Below, piece by piece: positions 48,151-55,587 of a stretch of 64,000 nt of DNA. A program made the position numbers and the translations under genes. Below the pieces are notes generated by a model, which had not been told where the DNA came from, ran no database searches, and worked only from the letters and a program-made list of their open reading frames with translations. Source of the DNA: Ralstonia insidiosa (GTDB lineage Bacteria; Pseudomonadota; Gammaproteobacteria; Burkholderiales; Burkholderiaceae); contig NZ_VZPV01000003.1 of assembly GCF_008801405.1 (NCBI RefSeq), positions 310,001 through 374,000 on the forward strand. The letters run 5' to 3'. Each line of letters begins with the position of its first letter. The stretch's first letter is position 1.

Positions 48151-48570
48151 ATGCCGGTGCTGAAGGTCGATGTCGTGACGGCGGAAGAACGGTTGTACGA
48201 AGGCACAGCCAAGTTCGTGGTCATCCCCGGCACCGAGGGCGAACTGGGCATCCTGCCCGGTCACGAGCGCCTGCTCACGCGCCTGCGCCCCGGCACCGTG
48301 CGCGTCACCCTCGAGAACGACGAAGAAGTGATCCTGTTCGTGGCCGGCGGCTTTGTCGATGTGCAACCCGAACAGGTGATCGTGCTGGCCGACACCGCCG
48401 TGCGCGCGCGTGATCTGGACGAGGTCAAAGCCCAGCAAGCACGCAAGGCCGCTGAAGAGCTCATGCAGAACAGCCACAGCAAGATCGACTATGCCCGTGC
48501 CCAGGCGGAACTGACAGAAGCCGTGGCCCAACTGGCTGCCATCGAGCGCCTGCGCAAGCGCCGCCGCTGA
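48151..48570 (+). CDS. atpC: ATP synthase epsilon subunit, orphan copy
   Basis: A 139-residue F1 epsilon subunit of normal length. The N-terminal beta-sandwich (KFVVIPGTEGELGILPGHER and FVAGGFVDVQPEQVIVLADT) and the C-terminal helical hairpin (ARAQAELTEAVAQLAAIERL) are intact. In F1Fo-ATPase, epsilon couples the rotor and inhibits ATP hydrolysis. No other atp gene is in the window, so this is an isolated paralogue rather than part of the atp operon. AGGAGA before ATG 48151 gives a strong ribosome site. A regulatory spare subunit is possible. Confidence 0.9.
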   Translation: MPVLKVDVVTAEERLYEGTAKFVVIPGTEGELGILPGHERLLTRLRPGTVRVTLENDEEVILFVAGGFVDVQPEQVIVLADTAVRARDLDEVKAQQARKAAEELMQNSHSKIDYARAQAELTEAVAQLAAIERLRKRRR

Positions 48571-48691
48571 GGTTTCCCCCGCTTACCGCACCTGGCGCGC
48601 ACCTAACGCGCGTCTAACGCGCACCACAAGCGCGACATTGTGTCGTCCCGCCCACGGAGGGGTAAAGAACCGCCTCCGCTCTCCGTTTTAG

Positions 48692-48746
48692 AGCAGAACG
48701 ATTGAAATCCCGTTGAACGTCCTTCAGAGACGTGATCGGTTCTGCT
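48692..48746 (+). promoter_or_regulatory. nested hairpins before the TonB receptor gene
   Basis: AGCAGAAC (48692-48699) pairs with GTTCTGCT (48739-48746), and an inner ACGTC/GACGT stem lies between. The structure precedes ATG 48756 and would overlap an alternative GTG start at 48732. It does not match a known riboswitch that I can recognise. Confidence 0.35.
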
Positions 48747-48755
48747 GGTCTGCCG

Positions 48756-50867
48756 ATGTCGCCCCTTGTTGTGATTGCGCGTGCGCTCGTACGCCGTGTC
48801 TTCCACGGCCCACGAAAGCACGTGCGTGCCATGGTTCCGTTTGGGTTGTTGCCGCACCTGCTTTTGCGGAATTTCGGGCGGATTGGCAATGCGCAAATGT
48901 TTGCGCTGGCATTTCTGCTGGTGCCGGCCGTCGTCTATGCGGGAGCCGACGTGAACGATCTGACCGAACTGCCCATCGAACAATTGATGCTGGTGCAGGT
49001 GGTGACCGGGGCATCCAAGTACGCCGAGGCGGCCAATGAAGCACCCGCCAACGTGCAGGTGATCACCGCCGAAGATATCAAGACGTACGGCTGGCGCACC
49101 TTGGCCGACATCCTGGGCAGCCTGCTGGGGCTGTATACCAACTACGACCGTAATTACGCCTCGCTGGGCGCTCGTGGTTTTCTGCGCCCGGGCGATTATG
49201 ACACGCGCTTCCTGCTGCTGATCGACGGTTACCGGACCAACGACTCTGTCTTTGACGAAGCTGCAGTCGGCACCGATGCGATGCTCGATGTGGACCTGAT
49301 CGAGCGTATCGAATACGTGCCCGGAGCGGGCTCTGCCGTGTACGGCTCGAACGCGCTGTTTGGGGTGATCAACATCATCACCAAGCGCGGGCGGGACATC
49401 GGCGGTGTGCAGGTCAGCGGTGCCACCGGCAGCGCCAATGCGCGTGATGGGCGGGTGACCTGGGGCAACCGCGCAGACAACGGCGCCGAATGGCTGCTCT
49501 CGGCCAGCGTGAACGACGCGCCCGGCCGTGACCAGTACTTCCCGCAGTTCAACCAGCCCGGTGTGAGCGACGGTGTTGCGCGCGGCATGGATTTCGACCG
49601 CGGCAAGCGCCTGTTCGCCAAGGGCAGCTTCGGCGAGTTTGGCCTGACCTTCGGCTATGCAGACCGCACCAAGGGCACACCCACCGCGCCGTACGACCAG
49701 CTCTTCAATGACCCGCGCTCGCGCACCATTGATACCCGCCAGATGCTCAATGGCACGTGGCAGCACGCGCTGGACGATGCCACCGATGTCTCGGCGCGGC
49801 TGTACTGGGGCCGCTACGTATCGCAGGGCCACTACGTCTACAACTATCCACCCGTGACCGAGAACCACGACTGGTACGACTCCGCCTGGTACGGCGCCGA
49901 GTTTAAGCTCGTCACGCGGCGCCTTGACCAGCACACGCTCGCGATCGGCACCGAACTGCAGCGCGACTACCGCGACGCGATGCGCAACTTTGATGTCACC
50001 CCGTACTTCAGCTACCTGGACGACCACCGCAACAACACCCGCGTGGGCATCTACGTGCAAGACCAGTTCGCCATCAGCCAGAACTGGGTGCTCGACACCG
50101 GCCTGCGGTACGACCACACCACCTTTTCGCCGGGCATCTTCAGCCCGCGCGTGGGCCTGATCTGGCACGCCGCGCCCACCACGACCGTCAAGGCGATCTA
50201 CGGAATGGCCTACCGTGCGCCCAACGATTACGAGCTGAACTACCAGACCGTCGCGCCGGGTGGCCAGCAGGTCAACACGGGCCTGGTTGCCGAGCGCATC
50301 CGGACGTATGAAGCCGTGCTGGAGCAGCAGGTCAGCGCCGGTGGCAAGGCCACGCTGTCGGTGTTTCAGAACAACGTCTCCAACCTGATCAGCCAGAGTG
50401 AAGACCCCAACACCGGGCTTCTGTATTTCAGCAACGTGTCGCGTGTGCGCACACGCGGCGCAGAACTCGGCTACCAGCAGAACTGGCCTGGTGGCACCCG
50501 CCTGCGCGCGAGCTACAGCTTCCAGCATTCAGAAGACGGCGCCACCGGCCAGACACTGAGCGACTCCCCGCGCCACATGCTCAAGCTCAACGCCAGCACG
50601 CCGCTGTGGCGCAGCGACTGGAGAGCCGGGCTGGAAGCGCAATACATCAGTAACCGCTTGACGACATCGGGCAGCGTGGGCGGCTACTGGATTGCCAACC
50701 TGACCTTGCTGGCGACGCGGCTGGCACCCAATCTGGAGATGTCGGCCAGCCTCTACAACCTGTTCGACCGGCGCTATGCCGATCCGGCCGGGCCAGAGGT
50801 GGAGATGCCTGCCATCCGGCAGGACGGCCGCACGTTTCGCCTGAAGCTCACCTACACCTTCCGATGA
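48756..50867 (+). CDS. TonB-dependent outer-membrane receptor
   Basis: About 703 residues. After a long N-terminal region the signal peptide hydrophobic core is MFALAFLLVPAVVYAGA. The plug domain follows (EAPANVQVITAEDIKTYGWR, then VPGAGSAVYGSNALFGVINI), and the remainder is a 22-strand barrel ending FRLKLTYTFR with a terminal aromatic strand. The barrel has many Tyr/Trp strands and colicin-receptor-like motifs. The substrate is unknown. The true start is uncertain (GTG 48732, ATG 48756 or later). The stop overlaps the yfiR-like start (ATGA), so receptor and signalling proteins are translated together. Confidence 0.88.
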   Translation: MSPLVVIARALVRRVFHGPRKHVRAMVPFGLLPHLLLRNFGRIGNAQMFALAFLLVPAVVYAGADVNDLTELPIEQLMLVQVVTGASKYAEAANEAPANVQVITAEDIKTYGWRTLADILGSLLGLYTNYDRNYASLGARGFLRPGDYDTRFLLLIDGYRTNDSVFDEAAVGTDAMLDVDLIERIEYVPGAGSAVYGSNALFGVINIITKRGRDIGGVQVSGATGSANARDGRVTWGNRADNGAEWLLSASVNDAPGRDQYFPQFNQPGVSDGVARGMDFDRGKRLFAKGSFGEFGLTFGYADRTKGTPTAPYDQLFNDPRSRTIDTRQMLNGTWQHALDDATDVSARLYWGRYVSQGHYVYNYPPVTENHDWYDSAWYGAEFKLVTRRLDQHTLAIGTELQRDYRDAMRNFDVTPYFSYLDDHRNNTRVGIYVQDQFAISQNWVLDTGLRYDHTTFSPGIFSPRVGLIWHAAPTTTVKAIYGMAYRAPNDYELNYQTVAPGGQQVNTGLVAERIRTYEAVLEQQVSAGGKATLSVFQNNVSNLISQSEDPNTGLLYFSNVSRVRTRGAELGYQQNWPGGTRLRASYSFQHSEDGATGQTLSDSPRHMLKLNASTPLWRSDWRAGLEAQYISNRLTTSGSVGGYWIANLTLLATRLAPNLEMSASLYNLFDRRYADPAGPEVEMPAIRQDGRTFRLKLTYTFR

Positions 50868-51427
50868 ACGCACTGTGCGCCTACCTCCGTCGTGCCACGC
50901 GCCAGCGCCTGCGCCTGCGTCGGCTGTGCGCGGTGTTGGCCATGGTGCTGGCAACGGTGGCTTGGATGCGGGCCACCTATGCGCAGATGCAGGCCAGCGA
51001 AGTCCAGATCAAGGCGGCCTTCATCTACAACTTTGCACTGTTCACCACCTGGCCGACTGACGCGATGCTGGCAGACGCCCCCATGGTGCTGTGCGTGGCC
51101 GCCGAGCAACCTCTGCTAGCGGCCTTGGAACAACTGACAGGAAAACCCGTGCGCGGACACCGGCTGGAAATCCGAAAGATCAACGATGGCGCCGTGGGCG
51201 GCTGCCATGTGCTGGTGCTGGATGCACGATCGGCTGCCGGCGTCCGCCTGAACCCGGCCACCCCCGTGCTCACGGTGGGCGATGGCCGCAATAGTGCGCT
51301 GGCGCCGATGATTGCGCTGGCGCTGCAGGACAAGCGGGTCGTATTCGACATCGACGCGGGCGCGGCACGGCAGGCCGGCTTGCAACTCAGCTCGCAGTTG
51401 CTGCGTCTGGCGAGGAGCGTGCAATGA
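50864..51427 (+). CDS. YfiR-family periplasmic regulator
   Basis: A 187-residue protein with an arginine-rich N-terminus and signal peptide ending near ATYAQ. The mature domain is YfiR (DUF4154): VQIKAAFIYNFALFTTWP at the start, LPAM-like central strands (LCVAAEQPLLAALEQLTGKP) and VVFDIDAGAARQAGLQLSSQ at the end. In Pseudomonas, YfiR binds and inhibits the diguanylate cyclase YfiN from the periplasm, relieved by YfiB. Here the gene sits between a TonB receptor and a GGDEF-EAL protein with four-base overlaps on both sides, so the same inhibitory role towards the downstream enzyme is likely. Confidence 0.88.
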   Translation: MNALCAYLRRATRQRLRLRRLCAVLAMVLATVAWMRATYAQMQASEVQIKAAFIYNFALFTTWPTDAMLADAPMVLCVAAEQPLLAALEQLTGKPVRGHRLEIRKINDGAVGGCHVLVLDARSAAGVRLNPATPVLTVGDGRNSALAPMIALALQDKRVVFDIDAGAARQAGLQLSSQLLRLARSVQ

Positions 51428-53436
51428 ACCTGGCCCTGATGACACAACGGCCCCGTCTGGGGCACACCGTGGTGCGGGCAAACATGGCTGGTGCCGGTGC
51501 AGCGTTGACCATCGCCGGCGTCCTGCTGATCGTGTTCCAGTTCATCGCCCTGCGTGCGGCACTGGTGCGTGACGTGCACGTGCAGGCGCGCATCATTGGC
51601 GCCAACAGTGTGGCGGCGCTGTTGTTCAACGACCGCCACGCGGCAGAAGAAACGCTGGGCGCGCTGGGTGCATCCCCGCCGTTGCGCGCCGCGGGCATCT
51701 TCACGGCGCTGCGCAAACCGCTGGCGCTGTACCAGCATGGCGAGGCCGCCCCCGTGCGAGCGCCCGATGCCGCCATGCTGCGCGAAGAAAACGTCTCCAC
51801 GCTGACCACGCTGGAGGTGGTGGAACCGGTGGAGTCCGAGCGCCGCGTGATCGGCTACGTGGTGATCCGCTCCAGCCTGGCCGACCTGTACATGCAGTTG
51901 CTGGGCTTTGCCGTGCTGACGGTGTCGGTGGGCATTGGCGCGATGGGCGTCGCCTATCTGGTGTGTGCCCGCATGCGCCACGCGGTGCTGCAGGCCGAAG
52001 CGCACCTCGACTATCTCGCCCACATCGATTCGGTGACGGAGCTGCCGAACCGGCACGCCTTCAACGAGCGGCTGCAGGTCTCGCTCAAGCGTGCGGGGCA
52101 GGCGGGGGCGGTTGGCCTGTTGCTGCTGGATCTCGACAACTTCAAGGTGGTCAACGACACCTTGGGCCACAACAATGGCGACCGCCTGCTGCGCCAGGTG
52201 GCGCGCCGCCTGAACGAGGTGATTGAGCAAGCCAACCTGCGCGCCGTGCTGTGCCGCATTGGCGGAGACGAGTTCGCCATCATTGCCGAACTGTCCGGGC
52301 GCGCATCGATCACCCCGTCGGACGCTGCCGAGCTTGCCGATGGCCTGGCCAAGCGCATTCTCGCCGCGCTCGCCGCGCCGTTTGCGCTGGACTTGCACCA
52401 GATTTACGCAACGGCCAGCGTGGGGGTGAGCCTGTATCCGCATGACGCCCGCGACGTGCAGGCGCTCACGCGCAATGCCGATACGGCGATGTATTACGCC
52501 AAGAACCGCGGCAAGAACGCCGCTGCCAGCTTCACCTCCGAGATGGACCAGCAGGCCCGCCGGCGCCTGCGCGTGGAAGCCGACCTGCGCCGTGCGCTCG
52601 ACCGCGAAGAGTTGCTGCTGGCGTATCAGCCGCAGGTCCACCTGCAAGGGCTGGATACGGACGGTGCAGTGGTTCCCACCTCGCACGTGCACGGCGTGGA
52701 AGCCCTGGTGCGCTGGCGCCACCCGGAGATTGGCGTGATCGGCCCCGGCGAGTTCATTGCCGTGGCGGAAGAAACCGGCCTGATCGTGCCGCTGGGCCTA
52801 TGGGTGCTGCGCACCGCGTGCAAACAGGCCGCGCGCTGGATGCGTGAAGACGGTGTCGCACTGCGCGTGTCGGTCAATCTCTCTGGACGGCAGGCGCGCG
52901 ATCCGGCCCTCGTGCAGAACGTGCTCAACGTGCTGGCCGAGACGGGCCTGCCGCCGCACATGCTGGAACTGGAAATTACCGAAAGCGTGCTGATGGAAGA
53001 CATCGAAGCCAACATCGCATTGCTTGAGGCACTACACCTGGCGGGTATCAGCCTGTCGATTGATGACTTCGGCACGGGCTATTCATCGCTGGCGTATCTG
53101 CAGCGCTTCCCCATCCAGAAGCTCAAGATTGACCGCAGCTTTGTGCAGCGCATGCCCGGCGATGGCGAGGCGATTGCCGGCGCGGTCATCGCCATGGCGC
53201 ACAGCCTGAAGATGGAAGTGGTGGCTGAAGGGGTGGAAGACGCCGAGCAACTCGCGCTGCTGCGCAAGGCGGGCTGTGACTTGGGACAGGGCTACTTGTT
53301 CTCGCGCCCGCTACAGGCCCAGCCGTTGATGGCATGGCTCCAACGGCTGGATGGCAGTGAAGCCGGCACGCCAAGCGATGCGCCGGAGAGAGAAGCCGAG
53401 CCCGTCGGCTCCTTGCCCTCGTCGCTTGCGGGATAA
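51424..53436 (+). CDS. GGDEF-EAL c-di-GMP enzyme with CHASE8-like sensor
   Basis: A 670-residue inner-membrane protein. Two helices flank a periplasmic CHASE8-like domain (RDVHVQARIIGANSVAALLF), as in YfiN. The diguanylate cyclase domain has GGDEF at residues 280-284; the usual RxxD inhibitory site is not visible just upstream. The phosphodiesterase domain has EAL at 426-428, with ELEITES, DDFGTGYSS, KLKIDRSF and VAEGVE, i.e. all catalytic residues. Both synthesis and breakdown of c-di-GMP are therefore possible. YfiN itself lacks EAL, so this is a bifunctional relative. It is coupled to the yfiR-like gene. Confidence 0.9.
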   Translation: MNLALMTQRPRLGHTVVRANMAGAGAALTIAGVLLIVFQFIALRAALVRDVHVQARIIGANSVAALLFNDRHAAEETLGALGASPPLRAAGIFTALRKPLALYQHGEAAPVRAPDAAMLREENVSTLTTLEVVEPVESERRVIGYVVIRSSLADLYMQLLGFAVLTVSVGIGAMGVAYLVCARMRHAVLQAEAHLDYLAHIDSVTELPNRHAFNERLQVSLKRAGQAGAVGLLLLDLDNFKVVNDTLGHNNGDRLLRQVARRLNEVIEQANLRAVLCRIGGDEFAIIAELSGRASITPSDAAELADGLAKRILAALAAPFALDLHQIYATASVGVSLYPHDARDVQALTRNADTAMYYAKNRGKNAAASFTSEMDQQARRRLRVEADLRRALDREELLLAYQPQVHLQGLDTDGAVVPTSHVHGVEALVRWRHPEIGVIGPGEFIAVAEETGLIVPLGLWVLRTACKQAARWMREDGVALRVSVNLSGRQARDPALVQNVLNVLAETGLPPHMLELEITESVLMEDIEANIALLEALHLAGISLSIDDFGTGYSSLAYLQRFPIQKLKIDRSFVQRMPGDGEAIAGAVIAMAHSLKMEVVAEGVEDAEQLALLRKAGCDLGQGYLFSRPLQAQPLMAWLQRLDGSEAGTPSDAPEREAEPVGSLPSSLAG

Positions 53437-53439
53437 CGT

Positions 53440-54315
53440 TCAGGCCGCCGCTCCCCGCGCGGCAAGCGTGGCGCCGACCGTCAGCACCACCACGGCTCCG
53501 AGGATGATCGCCGTGGCCCACAACGTTTGCGGCGCAACCCGTTCATTGGCCAGCCAGGAGCCCATCAGCAGCCCCACGAGTGGGTTGACGTAGGCGTAAC
53601 TGGTTGCCATCACGCTGGAAACCCGTTCGACCAATGCCAAATAGGCCGAAAAGCCAATCGCTGAACCGAAGACAACCAGATAACCCCAGGCAAACGCCGA
53701 GGGCAGGCCGACATAGCGTGGCCAGGCTTCGCCCAGCACGAAGCTAACCAGCATCAGTAGCACGCCGCCAAAGGCCATTTGCAGCACGAAGCCCATCAGA
53801 CCGCGCGGCAAATCGATACGCTTGGAGAGCTGCGTGCCGAATGACCATGACGTGATGGCCGTGGCCAATGCCAAAAGCCCGCCGGGGTTGGTGCTGAACT
53901 CCGCGCTTTGCACCAGTACGGCAATGCCAACACTGCCCAAGGCGATGGCGCCGGCCTCATAGCTGCGCAATCGTCCGCCCATCAACACGGTCCACAGCGT
54001 CGCGAACATCGGAACTGTGGCAAACATGACCGTGCCCGCACCGGCTGAAATGGTTTGCGCGCCCACCGCCGCCATCCCCATGCCGCCGACCAGCAGGAAC
54101 ACACTGATTAGTGCGCAGTTTCGCGCCTGACGCCAACTTAAGCGTGCACGCGGGCGCAAGATCGCCAAGGGGCTGAGCAGCGCGGCCGCCGCCAGAAAGC
54201 GCGTACCCATCATCAGGAAGGGCGGCAAATCGACTACCGCAAAGCGGGCAGCCAAATAGGTGGTGCCCCACACCACGTAGGTGATGAGCAGGCAAAGCGC
54301 GACAAAAGGGGACAT
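53440..54315 (-). CDS. EamA-family exporter (YedA-like), copy 1
   Basis: A 291-residue inner-membrane protein with ten helices in two EamA repeats. The first begins LCLLITYVVWGTTYLAARFA, the second contains WSFGTQLSKRI and VFGSAIGFSAYLALVERVSS, which are typical of YedA-like drug/metabolite exporters. It ends in a positively charged tail. The neighbouring gene upstream encodes a close paralogue of nearly equal length with the same motifs in order, so the two arose by tandem duplication. The stop lies three bases from the convergent GGDEF-EAL gene stop. Confidence 0.88.
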   Translation of the reverse strand: MSPFVALCLLITYVVWGTTYLAARFAVVDLPPFLMMGTRFLAAAALLSPLAILRPRARLSWRQARNCALISVFLLVGGMGMAAVGAQTISAGAGTVMFATVPMFATLWTVLMGGRLRSYEAGAIALGSVGIAVLVQSAEFSTNPGGLLALATAITSWSFGTQLSKRIDLPRGLMGFVLQMAFGGVLLMLVSFVLGEAWPRYVGLPSAFAWGYLVVFGSAIGFSAYLALVERVSSVMATSYAYVNPLVGLLMGSWLANERVAPQTLWATAIILGAVVVLTVGATLAARGAAA

Positions 54316-54416
54316 GGTGCTGCCTCGAAGCGGAAGCCTTCGATGCTACGCAAGGTCACGCGATGTACGTGATGCATTTTGTGATCGCGCAGGTGGCGCG
54401 TTGCACGAAGGCATGC

Positions 54417-55298
54417 TCAGGCCGCCGCTCGCCGCGCGGCACGCGTGGCACCTGCGGTCAGCACCACCACGGCCGCCAGGATGATGCCCGTGGCGCTCAG
54501 TGTTTGCGGCGCGACCTGCTCATCGGCCAGCCATGCGCCCATGAGCAGGGCGATGGGCGGGTTCACGTAGACATAGCTCGTCGCCATGACGGTGGACACG
54601 CGCTCCACCAGCGCCATGTAAGCCGTGAACGCAATGGCCGAACCGAACACCACCAGATAGCCCCACGCCAGCGCCGAGTGCAACCCGATGCTGTGCGGCC
54701 ACTTTTCACCCACGATCAGGCTGAGCAACACCAGCGCCACGCCGCCAAAGGCCATCTCCAGCACAAAGGCCGTCGTGCCCTTGGGCATGTCGATGCGCTT
54801 GGAGAGCTGCGAGCCGAACGACCACGACGCAATGGCCGTGGTCAGTGCCAGCACGCCGGCAGTGCTGGCCTGGAACTCCGCACCGTGAAACAGCACCGCA
54901 ATGCCGATGCTGCCCAGCGCAATTGCGCCAATCTCATATGCCCGCAGACGGCCGCCGGCCAGCAGCGTCCACAGGGTGGAGAACAGCGGCATCGACGCGA
55001 TCATCACCGTGGTGGCGCCCGATGAGATGGTCTGCTCGGCCACTGCCGTCATGCCCATGCCGCCCACCAGCATGAAGCCGCCAATCAGCGCGCAATTGCG
55101 CACCTGGCGCCAGCTCGGCCGCTCACGCTCACGCTGGCGCAGGAGGATCAGGGGGGCGAGCAGCGCTGCCGCCACCAGAAACCGCGAACCCATCATCAGG
55201 AAGGGCGGCAGGTCGGTCAGCGCAAAACGGATGGCCAGATAAGTCGTGCCCCACACCACGTAAGTGATGAGCAGGCAGACCGCGATGAACGGAGACAT
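54417..55298 (-). CDS. EamA-family exporter (YedA-like), copy 2
   Basis: A 293-residue paralogue of the preceding gene, with the same ten-helix EamA layout: ITYVVWGTTYLAIRFALTDL at the N-terminus, SWSFGSQLSKRIDMP in the middle and MATSYVYVNPPIALLMGAWL near the end. The two genes also match closely at the DNA level around their 3' ends. The substrate is unknown, usually amino acids or other small metabolites. Upstream of its start (55299-55587) is the 21-bp periodic array, which could control it. It is separated from copy 1 by 101 bases. Confidence 0.88.
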   Translation of the reverse strand: MSPFIAVCLLITYVVWGTTYLAIRFALTDLPPFLMMGSRFLVAAALLAPLILLRQRERERPSWRQVRNCALIGGFMLVGGMGMTAVAEQTISSGATTVMIASMPLFSTLWTLLAGGRLRAYEIGAIALGSIGIAVLFHGAEFQASTAGVLALTTAIASWSFGSQLSKRIDMPKGTTAFVLEMAFGGVALVLLSLIVGEKWPHSIGLHSALAWGYLVVFGSAIAFTAYMALVERVSTVMATSYVYVNPPIALLMGAWLADEQVAPQTLSATGIILAAVVVLTAGATRAARRAAA

Positions 55299-55417
55299 GT
55301 CGAGACCTCGGCGAGGAAGTCCCGATGCTACTCAAGGTGGGCTTATGCGCAAAACGAGTTTTGTTATCGCTCGTTGTTAGCGGCGTTAGCAAGCAAGTGA
55401 GTTGGAGGGGCTGACGC

Positions 55418-55586
55418 GTTCGGAACGCCGCCTTTCGCGCTCCAAAGGCCATCGTTGGCGTTCCGGACTTCAACGAGGGCGTTCAGAACCCGGAGGGGCG
55501 GGTTCTGAACCCGGCACCCTGAGGTTCAGAACGTCGGATGCGGCGGTCAAAACCTCAAGGGCGGAGATCAGAACCTCAGCCGGTCG
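55418..55586. repeat. 21-bp periodic array of GTTCnGAAC-like elements
   Basis: Units start at 55418, 55439, 55460, 55481, 55502, 55524, 55545 and 55566: 21-base spacing throughout with a single one-base slip. Most begin with a variant of the palindrome GTTCnGAAC, and the units at 55481 and 55502 together form a perfect 12-bp inverted repeat around GAGGGG. A period of 21 equals two helical turns, so bound proteins would line up on one face. The array lies between the rhodanese stop and the exporter start, with no gene inside. Confidence 0.75.
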
Positions 55587-55587
55587 A

